The notes under the pieces were generated by a model that searched no databases, was not told the DNA's origin, and saw only the letters and a program-made list of their open reading frames with translations. 64,000 nt of DNA from Aquabacter sediminis (GTDB lineage Bacteria > Pseudomonadota > Alphaproteobacteria > Rhizobiales > Xanthobacteraceae): positions 186,001-250,000 of the forward strand of contig NZ_JARBFX010000005.1 in assembly GCF_028863665.1 (NCBI RefSeq), in the 5' to 3' direction. Positions within the stretch are counted from its first letter, which is position 1. Each line of letters starts with the position of its first letter. A program made the translations under genes and the position numbers. This document shows positions 28,308-37,676 of this stretch, piece after piece.

Positions 28308-28950
28308 CACCCCGGCCTCCCCTCAAGGCGCCCCAGCGCCGGGCGCCCCTCCTTCGGGGGGCGTCCCCGATGCCGCTGTCGTGGCGCCCGGCTCGGTGTC
28401 GCTGCTCGACATCTTCGTGGGCTTCTTCGTCATCGGCGCCACCAGCTTCGGCGGCGGCGTGGTGGCCTATCTGCGCACCGGTCTCGTCAACCGGCGCCGG
28501 TGGATCGACGACGTCACTTTCGTCGAGCTTTTGTCCATCTGCCAGACCTTGCCGGGCCTCAATGCCTCCAACATGGCCATCCTGGTGGGGGACCGGCTGC
28601 GCGGCACCGCTGGAGCGGCCGTGGCCCTGATGGCCATCTGCCTGCCGGGCGGATTGATGATGATGGCGGCGGCCGCTGCCTATGCGGCCTCCCAGGGCCA
28701 TAGCGGCAATGTGGTGGGCGCGATCCTGCATGGCGCCTCGGCCGCGGCAGTGGGGCTGGTGCTGTCCGTCACCTTCCAGCTCGGGCGCAAGACGCTGGGG
28801 CGCTTCATGGATTTCATCTTCGTGGCGCTGACCGTCATCGGCGTGAACGTGCTGCACCAGTCGGTGCTGCTGGTGCTGTTCGTGGTGGGGGCCATGGCCA
28901 TCGTGTGGTACCGGCCCGCCGCCAAGCCGTTGGGGGAGGGGACGAAATGA
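28300..28950 (+). CDS. chrA: Chromate transporter subunit, N-terminal-type half
   Basis: 216 residues: a Pro/Ala-rich cytoplasmic N-terminus of about 30, then five or six hydrophobic segments with the family motif GATSFGGGVVAYL and CQTLPGLNASNMAILVG. It is one half of a split CHR-family carrier; the second half follows with an ATGA overlap. The pair probably forms a heterodimer that exports chromate or a related oxyanion, though many such pairs are untested. Confidence 0.88.
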   Translation: MSDTPASPQGAPAPGAPPSGGVPDAAVVAPGSVSLLDIFVGFFVIGATSFGGGVVAYLRTGLVNRRRWIDDVTFVELLSICQTLPGLNASNMAILVGDRLRGTAGAAVALMAICLPGGLMMMAAAAAYAASQGHSGNVVGAILHGASAAAVGLVLSVTFQLGRKTLGRFMDFIFVALTVIGVNVLHQSVLLVLFVVGAMAIVWYRPAAKPLGEGTK

Positions 28951-29465
28951 ACCAGATCCCCATGCTGATCGGTGTCTTCGCCTACCTGTCCCTGCTGACG
29001 GTGGGCGGCGGAATGGCCGCCTTCCCCGAGATGAAGACGCTTGTGGTGGACCACGAGAAGTGGATGACCTTCCCGCAGCTCATCCATCTTTATTCCATCG
29101 GCCAGATGGCGCCTGGCCCCAACATGATGATGATCGCCGGCATCGGCCAATGGGTGGCCGGGCCCATCGGGGCACTGGTGGTGGTTCTGGCCTTCTTCCT
29201 GCCGACCGGTCTCTTCACCTTGTGGGTGGGGCGCATGTGGACGCGGCTGGAGCACTGGCCCTGGCGCAATTCCATCCAGCGGGGCCTCGCGCCCGTGTCC
29301 ATCGGCCTCCTGCTGGCGGGCGCCATCTCCATCTCCAAGGGCGCCATCACCGGATGGGCCAGCGCCGGCATCATGGTGACGGTGTTCGTGGTGTTGGTGA
29401 GTTCGAAGGTGAACCCCATCCTGCTGATCGCAGCGGGGGCTCTGGCCGGCTATTTCGCTTTCTGA
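28947..29465 (+). CDS. chrA: Chromate transporter subunit, C-terminal-type half
   Basis: 172 residues, five or so membrane helices, with the CHR motif VGGGMAAFPEM and QMAPGPNMMM. The start lies in the stop of the upstream half, preceded by a strong GGGGGAGGGG ribosome-binding site. It completes the split chromate carrier. Confidence 0.88.
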   Translation: MNQIPMLIGVFAYLSLLTVGGGMAAFPEMKTLVVDHEKWMTFPQLIHLYSIGQMAPGPNMMMIAGIGQWVAGPIGALVVVLAFFLPTGLFTLWVGRMWTRLEHWPWRNSIQRGLAPVSIGLLLAGAISISKGAITGWASAGIMVTVFVVLVSSKVNPILLIAAGALAGYFAF

Positions 29466-29489
29466 GCCTTTGGGGCCAGCTCAAATGCA

Positions 29490-29513
29490 AACGGGCGCCG
29501 CGCGGCGCCCGTT
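29490..29513. terminator. Terminator between convergent genes
   Basis: An 11-bp perfect stem AACGGGCGCCG / CGGCGCCCGTT with a CG loop, between the chromate transporter and the secreted paralogue. It can fold in both directions; no long T run follows. Confidence 0.65.
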
Positions 29514-29539
29514 CGTGTGTCGAAACCGATGGGAAGCGC

Positions 29540-31933
29540 TCAGCGCCGGAACCCGCCGCCGCCGAAGCGATCACCGCCAAAGCCGCCGCCGCCGAAGCCG
29601 CCTCCGCCGAAGCGGTCGCCGCCATAATTGCCCCAGCTGCGGGCCTGGTTCTCGCGGTTGAACTGGCTCATGTCGGCGTTGCGGTCCACCGACTGCCAGC
29701 CGTTTCCGGTATTGCGGCTCCAGCCATCATTGGAGTGCTGGTACACGTTGCCGTTGCGGTCGGTGTAGACGTTGCCGTTGTTCCAGGCGACGGAATTGCC
29801 CGTCTTGGTGTTGGTTGCAACGCCCTTGCTGTCCACGTCCACCTGGCCATTCTCGCGGCTGACGCTGGTGGACGAGGCATGCCCCGTTCCCGTGGTGGGA
29901 TTGTAGCCGGCTGACGAGCGGTTGGCGTCGTAATTGCCGGTATAGGCATTGCCCGTCACGCTCGCGCTCGAGGTGCCCCGGGCCCCGGTATAGGGATTGT
30001 ACCGGGTGTTGTCGCGGGCGGCGCCATAATTGCCCGTATAGGGATTGAAGGCGGCGGCGGAACGGCCGGCGAAGTCCGTGCCGCGAGCGGTGGTGCCGTC
30101 CCAGGCGCGGGTGGACCAGTTGGTGCCGTTCCAGGTGGTGCCCCAGGCATGGTTCACCGTGGCATTGGCGCCCCAGCGGCCATAGATGTTGGTCTGGTTG
30201 ACGTTCACATAGCCCCAGTGGCCGCCATAGGGGCCGGCGCCCCAATAGGGACCCCAATAGGGACCGACCGCTGCGCCCCAGGCCCAGCCGGCCGCGAAGC
30301 CGAAGCCGAAGCCGGCTGCCGCGCCGAGCGCGAAGCCCGCGCCATAGCCATAGGTGGTCGGGCAGCCATACCACCAGGTGGCCCCCACATAGCCGTTGCA
30401 GGCATAGCCGGAGCCATAGACCACGGTGCCGCCGGGGGCGACCATGACGCCCATATAGCCGGGGGTGTAGCCCACCACGACCACTTCGGGCTGCACGGAA
30501 TAGACCCGCACATAGGTCACATAGTGCACCGGCGAGTTCACCGGGATGGTGTAGATCACCGCCGGCACGGTGGTGGCCACCCGCCAGGGACCGGTGGGCG
30601 CGCCGGCCATGAACCAGACGCCGTTGGACACCATGTAGTAGGCGGTGGGCGAGACCTGGATCACCGGCAGGGGCGTGTTGACCGCATATTTCAGCGGCGT
30701 GCCTTCCACCGGCACGAACTGGGGCGCACCCTGGTAGGAGACGGTTGCGGTGGCCGACTTCTTCACCGTGGAGGTCTGCGGGATGGTGGCCGCGATGGCC
30801 GCCTCCTTGGCCTCGGGCGTGCCAGCGACCGACACCAGGACGTTCGCCTTGGCGTCGTGGGGCGAGATGTTCTTGAAGTCCGCCGGCAGGGCGTCCGGGG
30901 GCACGAAGGCCCACGGCCCTTGGAGGCCGCGGCCCTTGAACCAGCGGCCCGAGATCAGCACGTAATAGTCGTTATTGGACGGATCCATGAACACGGCATG
31001 GTCCGCATTGCTCATGGTCAGCAACTGGGTGCCCTGCACCGGCAGCAATTGAGGCTGGCCGTTGGTCTGGATCAGCTCCGTCGGCACCGTGGAGACCATG
31101 ATGGCCGGCGGCGGGCTGATGGGCTTGCCGTCCTGGCCGAGCAGCGGATCGGGATTGCCGGTCTTGGCCGCGGCCTTGGCCGCCGCCTGGAGCGCCGAGG
31201 AGGGCTTGGGCGTCACCACCCAGGTGCCGTCGAGCGCCGTGGTCTCATACCACACGCCCGCCGCCTGGAGATGATAGAGGCCGCCCTGGTCGCGCAGCAT
31301 GAGCGGGCGGGTGTTCATCACCCGCTGGAAGCCCTGTGCTCCCTCGACGGGACGCAGGACCGGCTCGCCGGCAATAGGGACAAGGATGGTCAGCGTATCC
31401 GTGAACAGGATGCGCGGGGGGGTGTTGTCCACCGGCTGGGTCTGCAGCTTGGCGATCTGCTGGTTCACCGCATAGCTCGCCTGGAGCTGGCTCAGGGGGG
31501 TGGTCAGGCCCTCCTTGGGCAGGCGCTCCTGGATCGCCTGGCGCACCGCCGCAGCCTTGTCGGGGGCGGTGGGCACCTCAACCTTGGTGATGCTGATGGT
31601 GTCGAAATGGACGAGCCCGGCCGCCTTGTCGATGGTGGCGCTGGCGGAGAATTCCACCATGCCGTAGGTGGGCGATCCGTTCTTCGGCCCGAGCGCAATG
31701 GCCGAGCGCCCGGTGATCGTGTTGCCATCCAGGCTGTCGATCTGGGGCTGGTAGATTTCGAGGCGATTGTCGCCCACGTCGAAATCCCGCGGCCAGGCGA
31801 CCCCGGGCTTACCGATCGGAGCGTTCTGCGACGGTGCCGGCTGCTGCTGGGCATAGGCCACCGGCGGCAGGACCAGACCTGTCATGGTGAGCGCCAGGAC
31901 GACGCTCCGGCTCACGGCTGAAGCCGAACCCAT
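29540..31933 (-). CDS. Large secreted protein, paralogue 1, Gly/Asn-rich C-terminus
   Basis: 797 residues with a signal peptide (cleavage near AYAQQ, residue 28). Residues about 40-480 are a globular region shared with the next gene: LGPKNGSPTYG, a WFKGRGLQGPWAFVPPDALP element, and VWFMAGAPTGPWRVA. Residues 490-600 are Gly/Tyr/Trp-rich (YWGPYWG repeats), and the C-terminus is Asn/Gly-rich, ending in GGDRFGGGGF repeats. I do not know its function; a surface or periplasmic role is likely. GGGAGATGAAGA precedes the ATG. Confidence 0.8.
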   Translation of the reverse strand: MGSASAVSRSVVLALTMTGLVLPPVAYAQQQPAPSQNAPIGKPGVAWPRDFDVGDNRLEIYQPQIDSLDGNTITGRSAIALGPKNGSPTYGMVEFSASATIDKAAGLVHFDTISITKVEVPTAPDKAAAVRQAIQERLPKEGLTTPLSQLQASYAVNQQIAKLQTQPVDNTPPRILFTDTLTILVPIAGEPVLRPVEGAQGFQRVMNTRPLMLRDQGGLYHLQAAGVWYETTALDGTWVVTPKPSSALQAAAKAAAKTGNPDPLLGQDGKPISPPPAIMVSTVPTELIQTNGQPQLLPVQGTQLLTMSNADHAVFMDPSNNDYYVLISGRWFKGRGLQGPWAFVPPDALPADFKNISPHDAKANVLVSVAGTPEAKEAAIAATIPQTSTVKKSATATVSYQGAPQFVPVEGTPLKYAVNTPLPVIQVSPTAYYMVSNGVWFMAGAPTGPWRVATTVPAVIYTIPVNSPVHYVTYVRVYSVQPEVVVVGYTPGYMGVMVAPGGTVVYGSGYACNGYVGATWWYGCPTTYGYGAGFALGAAAGFGFGFAAGWAWGAAVGPYWGPYWGAGPYGGHWGYVNVNQTNIYGRWGANATVNHAWGTTWNGTNWSTRAWDGTTARGTDFAGRSAAAFNPYTGNYGAARDNTRYNPYTGARGTSSASVTGNAYTGNYDANRSSAGYNPTTGTGHASSTSVSRENGQVDVDSKGVATNTKTGNSVAWNNGNVYTDRNGNVYQHSNDGWSRNTGNGWQSVDRNADMSQFNRENQARSWGNYGGDRFGGGGFGGGGFGGDRFGGGGFRR

Positions 31934-32130
31934 TCTTCATCTCCCTCAAAGCAACCCGCGCGGGTGAAGCTTTAGCACTCCCGCCGCGACGATGCCCTAT
32001 CACTATTTGGCCGCGCCGCAGCGGAACCGCTTCGCAGCAGGCGCCATGATGGCCGGCGGCCGGATTTGAGGCGATCACGTTTTCTGGCGCGCCACCGGCT
32101 TGATGGTGTCCCCTGTGGGGGCACGCGGGG

Positions 32131-35100
32131 TCAGCGGCGATCATGTCCTCCGCCGCCATGATGATCCCCGCCCTTGTGGTGGGAGGAGTGATCGCGATGA
32201 TCTCCCCCGCGGTGATCCCCGTGATCGCGATCACCGTGGTCCGCCGAATGGTCCCGGTTATCCCGATCCCGATCGTCCCGGTCCCGGTCACTTCGGTCCC
32301 TATCGCTTCGGTCCCGGTCGCTGCGATCCCGGTCGGCACGGTCTTTGTCGTCCCGGCCCGTATCGGCGCGGTCATGGCCGTCCTCGTCCCGCCGCCCGTC
32401 TGTGGCAGAGCGATCCTCCTGACGGCCGGTATCGTCCCGGGTCTTGTCTCGATCCGGGCTGGCGGCGGCATCCGTCGGACGATCATCGGAGCGGTTGCTG
32501 CGGGCAGCGTCATCCGACGTGCTGGTGCCTTCGCGGGGCGTCGGGCGCGCCGGCGTTCCGCTCTCCTTGCTTCCGGTGGAGGTCTGGGGACCCAGGTCAC
32601 CGGGTGTGTTGCCGCGGGAGGGGTCCGATTTCTGCTCGGCTGGCCCCAGCCCTTGCGAGGCCTCGGACTTGCTGGAGCTTTCGCCCTTGTTCGGCTCGGC
32701 CGGCCCCGGTCCCTGGTGGGTGTCGGGCTGGCCGGACGTGCCGCCCTGCGGCGCGCGTGCGGGCCCCGGTCCTTGCGGTGTCGCGGGCCGCCCCTGGCTT
32801 CCGCCCTTGTTCGGCTCGGCCGGCCCCGGTCCCTGGTGGGTGTCGGGCTGGCCGGACGTGCCGCCCTGCGGGGCGCGTGCGGGTCCCGGCCCTTGGGGTG
32901 TCGAGGACTGACCTTGGCTTCCGCCCTTGTTCGGCTCGGCCGGCCCCGGCCCCTGGTGGGTGTCGGGCTGACCGGACGTGCCGCCCTGCGGGGCGCGTGC
33001 GGGTCCCGGCCCTTGGGGTGTCGCGGGCCGGCCCTGGCTTCCGCCCTGCTCGGGTCGTGCCGGCCCTGGTCCCTGGTGGGTGTCGGGCTGGCCGGACGTG
33101 CCGCCCTGCGGGGGGCGTGCGGGTCCAGGTCCTTGCGGTGTCGCGGGCCGCCCCTGGTTTCCGCCCTGTTCGGGTCGTGCTGGCCCTGGTCCCTGGTGGG
33201 TGTCTGGCTGGCCGGACGTGCCACCCTGCGGGGGACGCGCGGGCCCCGGTCCTTGCGGTGTCGCTGGCCGGCCCTGGCTTCCGCCCTGCTCGGGTCGTGC
33301 TGGCCCTGGTCCCTGATGGGTATCGGGCTGGCCGGACGTGCCGCCCTGCGGCGCGCGTGCGGGCCCCGGTCCTTGCGGTGTCGCTGGCCGGCCCTGGTTT
33401 CCGCCCTGTTCGGGTCGCGCCGGTCCTGGTCCCTGATGGGTATCGGGCTGGCCGGACGTGCCGCCCTGCGGAGCGCGTGCGGGTCCCGGCCCTTGCGGTG
33501 TCGCTGGCCGGCCCTGGTTTCCGCCCTGTTCGGGTCGTGCCGGCCCTGGTCCCTGATGGGTATCGGGCTGGCCGGACGTGCCGCCCTGCGGGGCGCGTGC
33601 GGGCCCCGGTCCTTGCGGCGTAGCTGGCCGGCCCTGGCTTCCGCCCTGCTCGGGCCGTGCCGGCCCTGGTCCCTGATGGGTATCGGGCTGCCCGGACGTG
33701 CCGCCCTGCGGGGGCCGCGCGGGCCCCGGTCCTTGCGGCGTAGCTGGCCGGCCCTGGCTTCCGCCCTGCTCGGGCCGTGCCGGTCCTGGTCCCTGATTGG
33801 GATTGGGCCTGCCATTCGGGCCGACGGAGCCTCGGTTTCCATCGGGGCCTTGGTGTCCAGGGCCGCTGCGATCGGGATTTGACGGGCTGCCCGGGCTGGG
33901 CCGGTCTGGCCCGTTATTGTTGATGGTGGTGTGGTTGTTGTTGATGGTGGTGTTGTTGATGGTGGTCGAGTTCACGTGAACGTTCACGTTCTCGGACATG
34001 TACCGACCACCATAGGCGCTGAATCCGCCGAAGCCGAAGCCGAAACCGGCGCCACCGAAGCCTATTCCCACCCCGCCCCAGGCACCATGGGACCAGGCCG
34101 AGACGCCGATGCCGACGCCGCCCCAGCCGCCGCCAACCGCGATGCCCTCGCCCCAGCGGCCATAGATGTTGGCGGCCCCCACATCGGCAAAGCCCCACCC
34201 CCGGCCATAGGGAGTGGCGCCTGCATAGGGTCCCCATGCCGGCGCCGGTCCGGCGCCCCAAGACCAGCCGGGGGAAAAGCCGTAGCCGAAGCCACGCGGG
34301 CCGAGAGCAAAGCCCGCACCGACGCCATAGGTGACGGGTGGCGCGATCCAGCGTGCGCCCGCATAGCCGGGCGTGGCATAGCCGGAGCCGTAGACGAGGG
34401 TGCCGCCCGGCCCGGGCAGCACGCCCATATAGGTCGGCGTATAGCCCGTCAGGACGCTGCCGCCGCCGGTGCCGTAGACCCTCACGCCGGTGACATAATG
34501 GACCGGGGAAGCGGCCGGGATGGCATAGATGGCGTCGGGCACGCGGGTGGCGACCCGCCACGGCCCCTCAGGTGCCCCGGCCATGAACCACACGCCGTTG
34601 GAGACCGTGTAGAGCGCGTCGGGCGCGACCCGGATGACCGGGCTCGCGGTATTCTGCGCATAGGCCAGCTCCGTGCCGGCAATGGGCAGGAAGTGCGGCG
34701 CGCCCTCATAGCTCACGGTCGTGGACGCGGTCAGCGGCACCGTCGCCGTCTGCGGCAAGGTGGCGGCGATGGCGGCATTTCGCGCTTGCGGGGTGCCTGC
34801 CACCGAGATCAGTACGTTTGCCTTGGGGTCGGTGGGCGAGATGCGGGCGAAATCCGCGGGAAGAGCGTCAGGCGGCACGTAGGCCCAGGGGCCGCGCTCG
34901 GAGGGAGCCGTGAACCAGCGGCCGGAGATCAGCACATAGAGTGCGCCGGTGTCGGGGGCGCTGAAGACCGCGTGGTCCGCATTGTCCCAGGTGGTCAGCC
35001 GCGTGCCGGAGACCGGCCCGGTCTTTGGCGGTCCGTCCGTCTGGATCAGCTCGGTCGGGTCGGTCGCCACCAGGATGGCCGGCGGTGAGGCGGGCGGCTG

Positions 35101-35901
35101 GCCCGATGCCGGCAGGAGCGGATCGGCGGGCTGCTGCGCCTGCGCCGAACGGGCGGCGGAAACGACGTCAGGCGGCACCTCGGCCGTGGGAATCCAGGGG
35201 CCCGTGAGGGCGGTCGCCTCGTACCAGGAGCCGCCAGCCTGGAGGTGAAGGACCTGGTCCACATCCTTCAGCAAAAGCGGCTGGGTGTTGATGGCGCGCT
35301 GAAAACCCGCGGTGTCCGGGACAGTGCTCCAGTCCGGGGCCCCCGCCAGCGGCACCAGGATGGTCGGGCTCTGCGCGAAGACGATGGTGGGTGGCATCGT
35401 GCTGACTTCTGGCGGCGGGGCGCTGGCGCGAGCAAGGTCTGCCGCCACCAGGGACGCCGGGAGCCGGACCCCGCGTTCGCGCAGGTTCCGGTCCACCGCG
35501 CGCCGCACGGATTCGGCCTGGTCCGGGGCCAGCGGAATGTCGACGGAGGCAATGCGGATGCGCGACAGAGTCACCGTGCCGCTCGCGTCATCCCTGCGGG
35601 CGTGGGCGGAGAAGGTGGCGCGTCCGTAGAGGGGCGCCCCCGACGTCGGCCCAAGGGCAAAGGCCATGGTGCCGGAAACCCGGTCGTCCTTGGACGCGTC
35701 GATGCTCGGGGGATAGAGCTGGAGCGTATTCGCCCCCACCTTCATGCTGCGCGGCCAGGCCGGCTTGGTCGTCTTGGCTGTTGTCTTGGCTGTCGTCGCG
35801 GCCTGCACCGCGGGCGGCGCGCTGCCTTGTGCGTATGCACCGAGGGGGTATCCCGTGGCGGCGAGCAGGATGACGGCTTTGAGCACAGGGCGATGGAACA
35901 T
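32131..35901 (-). CDS. Large secreted protein, paralogue 2, with 9 x 40-residue repeat and Asp/Arg-His tail
   Basis: 1256 residues. A signal peptide ends near AYAQG. The globular half matches the neighbour paralogue block by block (LGPTSGAPLYG, WFTAPSERGPWAYVPPDALP, VWFMAGAPEGPWRVA). Next come a Gly-rich region and an Asn/Thr stretch, then nine 40-residue repeats built from two 20-residue halves starting GPGPAR and ending in Q, then a decayed half-unit. The tail is made of RDRSD-type repeats and ends His/Gly-rich. GGAGGAAG lies just before ATG 35901. It is probably exported and disordered at its C-terminal half; no function is known. Confidence 0.8.
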   Translation of the reverse strand: MFHRPVLKAVILLAATGYPLGAYAQGSAPPAVQAATTAKTTAKTTKPAWPRSMKVGANTLQLYPPSIDASKDDRVSGTMAFALGPTSGAPLYGRATFSAHARRDDASGTVTLSRIRIASVDIPLAPDQAESVRRAVDRNLRERGVRLPASLVAADLARASAPPPEVSTMPPTIVFAQSPTILVPLAGAPDWSTVPDTAGFQRAINTQPLLLKDVDQVLHLQAGGSWYEATALTGPWIPTAEVPPDVVSAARSAQAQQPADPLLPASGQPPASPPAILVATDPTELIQTDGPPKTGPVSGTRLTTWDNADHAVFSAPDTGALYVLISGRWFTAPSERGPWAYVPPDALPADFARISPTDPKANVLISVAGTPQARNAAIAATLPQTATVPLTASTTVSYEGAPHFLPIAGTELAYAQNTASPVIRVAPDALYTVSNGVWFMAGAPEGPWRVATRVPDAIYAIPAASPVHYVTGVRVYGTGGGSVLTGYTPTYMGVLPGPGGTLVYGSGYATPGYAGARWIAPPVTYGVGAGFALGPRGFGYGFSPGWSWGAGPAPAWGPYAGATPYGRGWGFADVGAANIYGRWGEGIAVGGGWGGVGIGVSAWSHGAWGGVGIGFGGAGFGFGFGGFSAYGGRYMSENVNVHVNSTTINNTTINNNHTTINNNGPDRPSPGSPSNPDRSGPGHQGPDGNRGSVGPNGRPNPNQGPGPARPEQGGSQGRPATPQGPGPARPPQGGTSGQPDTHQGPGPARPEQGGSQGRPATPQGPGPARAPQGGTSGQPDTHQGPGPARPEQGGNQGRPATPQGPGPARAPQGGTSGQPDTHQGPGPARPEQGGNQGRPATPQGPGPARAPQGGTSGQPDTHQGPGPARPEQGGSQGRPATPQGPGPARPPQGGTSGQPDTHQGPGPARPEQGGNQGRPATPQGPGPARPPQGGTSGQPDTHQGPGPARPEQGGSQGRPATPQGPGPARAPQGGTSGQPDTHQGPGPAEPNKGGSQGQSSTPQGPGPARAPQGGTSGQPDTHQGPGPAEPNKGGSQGRPATPQGPGPARAPQGGTSGQPDTHQGPGPAEPNKGESSSKSEASQGLGPAEQKSDPSRGNTPGDLGPQTSTGSKESGTPARPTPREGTSTSDDAARSNRSDDRPTDAAASPDRDKTRDDTGRQEDRSATDGRRDEDGHDRADTGRDDKDRADRDRSDRDRSDRDRSDRDRDDRDRDNRDHSADHGDRDHGDHRGGDHRDHSSHHKGGDHHGGGGHDRR
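32713..33792 (-). repeat. Nine tandem 120-bp coding repeats
   Basis: The period is exactly 120 bases for 1080 bases, each unit encoding two related 20-residue segments (GPGPARPEQGG... and GPGPARAPQGG...). A further decayed half-unit follows to about 32653. The two units at the low-coordinate end differ (AEPNKGG for ARPEQGG), while the others differ mostly at single positions (S/N and A/P), as expected from unequal exchange. Confidence 0.95.
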
Positions 35902-35995
35902 GGCTTCCTCCGCAGAGGAGGGCGTTATAAGCACCAAGGCCAAGGTTCAGATAGATAATATTTTGTAATAAAACGTCTTTCCCGGCTTGATGCGA

Positions 35996-36021
35996 AACGG
36001 GCGCGCCGTGGCGCGCCCGTT
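35996..36021 (-). terminator. Terminator of katA
   Basis: An 11-bp stem AACGGGCGCGC / GCGCGCCCGTT with a four-base loop, 24 bases after the katA stop on the minus strand. Confidence 0.65.
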
Positions 36022-36044
36022 CCTTCATCGTGTGCGGCGATGGT

Positions 36045-37553
36045 TCACTCGGCGGCCTGGGTGCCTTGCGGCATCTTCTGCTGCTGGGCGGTCTCGGAGG
36101 CCTTGGCCCGGGTCATCTCGGCCAAAGCGGCGCGCACCCCCGCGCCATATTCGGGATGGACCTTCTCGAAATGGCCGAGCTGGCGCTCGATGATGAAGTC
36201 CGGAACTCCGAACATGGCTTCCGCCAGGTTCTGGAACAGGCGCTGGCGCTGGCCGGCATCGAACAGCTCGAACAAAGCGCGGGGCTGGGAATAATCGTCA
36301 TTGCCCACGCGGTGGCTGTAGCGCTCCGCGTCGCCGGAGATCTTGAGCGGGGGCTCCAGGTAAGCGGGGTTCTCAGCGGCGCCGTTGAACGAGTTGGGCT
36401 CGTAATAGGCGTCCGTATTGCCCGTCATCTGCGGGAAGAACCGCATGGCACCGTCCTTGTGGTAATGGTGGACGGGGCAGCGGGCGGCGTTCACCGGCAG
36501 GTGCTCGTAATGGGTGCCGAGGCGATAGCGGTGGGCGTCCGCATAGGAGAAGATGCGGCCCTGGAGCATCTTGTCCGGCGAGAAACCGATCCCGGGGATG
36601 ATGTTGGAGGGCGAGAAGGCGAGCTGCTCGATCTCGTTGAAGTAGTTTTCCGGGTTCCGGTTCAGCTCCAGGATGCCCACGTCGATCGGCGGATACTCGC
36701 CGTGCGGCCACACCTTGGTGAGGTCGAACGGATTGTAGGAGGTCTTCTCCGCATCCGTCTCCGGCATGATCTGGACCTGCATCTTCCACTTGGGGAAGTC
36801 GCCCTTCTCGATGGAGGAGAACAGGTCTTCCTGGGTGGATTCGCGGGTGCGGCCCACCACCTCGGCGGCTTCCGCATTGGTCCAGTGGCGATGGCCCTGC
36901 AGGGTCTTGAAGTGGAACTTCACCCAGAAGCGCTCACCCTCCGCATTGATGAAGGAGAAGGTGTGCGAGCCGTAGCCGTTCATGTGCCGCACGTCGGTGG
37001 GCAGGCCCCGGTCGGAGAACAGGATGGTCACCTGGTGCAGGCTCTCGGGCGAGAGCGACCAGAAATCCCACATGGCGGTGGGGGAGCGCAGGTTGGTCTT
37101 GGGGTGGCGCTTCTGCGTGTGGATGAAGTCGGGGAACTTGTAGGGATCACGCACGAAGAAGACGGGGGTGTTGTTGCCAACCAGATCCCAATTGCCTTCC
37201 TCGGTGTAGAATTTCAGCGCAAAGCCGCGCACGTCGCGCTCGGCATCCGCCGCGCCCAGCTCACCGGCGACGGTGGAGAAGCGCAGGATCATGTCGGTCT
37301 TCTTGCCCACCTGCGAGAACAGCTTCGCCTTGGTGTAGCGGGAAATGTCGTTGGTGATGGTGAGGGTGCCATGGGCGCCCCAGCCCTTGGCGTGCACCAC
37401 GCGCTCGGGGATGCGCTCGCGGTTCTGGTGCGCGAGCTTTTCCACCAGCTGGTAGTCCTGCAGCAGAACCGGGCCGCGGGCACCCGCGGTCAAGGAATTC
37501 TGGTTGTCGCCGACAGGTGCGCCGGCCGTGGTGGTCAAAGTCGGCTTGGTCAT
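36045..37553 (-). CDS. katA: Catalase (monofunctional haem catalase)
   Basis: 502 residues, the small-subunit clade length. The distal histidine lies in [11 protein letters not shown], the asparagine region in [18 protein letters not shown], and the proximal haem tyrosine in [14 protein letters not shown]. It breaks hydrogen peroxide to water and oxygen in the cytoplasm. AAAGGGGA lies before ATG 37553. It diverges from oxyR across 123 bases, so OxyR control is very likely. Confidence 0.95.
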   Translation of the reverse strand: MTKPTLTTTAGAPVGDNQNSLTAGARGPVLLQDYQLVEKLAHQNRERIPERVVHAKGWGAHGTLTITNDISRYTKAKLFSQVGKKTDMILRFSTVAGELGAADAERDVRGFALKFYTEEGNWDLVGNNTPVFFVRDPYKFPDFIHTQKRHPKTNLRSPTAMWDFWSLSPESLHQVTILFSDRGLPTDVRHMNGYGSHTFSFINAEGERFWVKFHFKTLQGHRHWTNAEAAEVVGRTRESTQEDLFSSIEKGDFPKWKMQVQIMPETDAEKTSYNPFDLTKVWPHGEYPPIDVGILELNRNPENYFNEIEQLAFSPSNIIPGIGFSPDKMLQGRIFSYADAHRYRLGTHYEHLPVNAARCPVHHYHKDGAMRFFPQMTGNTDAYYEPNSFNGAAENPAYLEPPLKISGDAERYSHRVGNDDYSQPRALFELFDAGQRQRLFQNLAEAMFGVPDFIIERQLGHFEKVHPEYGAGVRAALAEMTRAKASETAQQQKMPQGTQAAE

Positions 37554-37656
37554 TGGACGTCCCCTTTCTCGCCACCCGGCGGGCGGCAGAGTTCCGTTTC
37601 GGGGGGCACTGTGGCCCCGGACGGGCATCAGCACAAATCAGTTTACATGCGTTCTA

Positions 37657-37675
37657 CGATAAGATTTATTTATCG
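37657..37675. promoter_or_regulatory. Candidate OxyR operator between katA and oxyR
   Basis: Inverted repeat CGATAA - 7 bases - TTATCG, in an AT-rich patch directly upstream of the oxyR start codon. The ATCG/CGAT half-sites with A/T-rich centre suit a LysR-type dyad. Binding here would block oxyR and could activate katA. Confidence 0.5.
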
Positions 37676-37676
37676 C

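Noticed and set aside
32713-33792. CRISPR array
   Set aside because: Repeats are directly adjacent 120-bp coding units without distinct spacers and remain in frame in a secreted protein.
32143-33882. Long open frames on the plus strand, and in a second minus frame (31809-33842), across the repeat array
   Set aside because: They arise because a 120-bp repeat without stops in one frame is stop-free in several. The minus frame that continues into a signal peptide and a body shared with the neighbouring paralogue is the real one.
36030-37676. Open plus-strand frame extending oxyR far upstream
   Set aside because: It is antisense to katA, whose protein is fully conserved. LysR homology starts at 37677.
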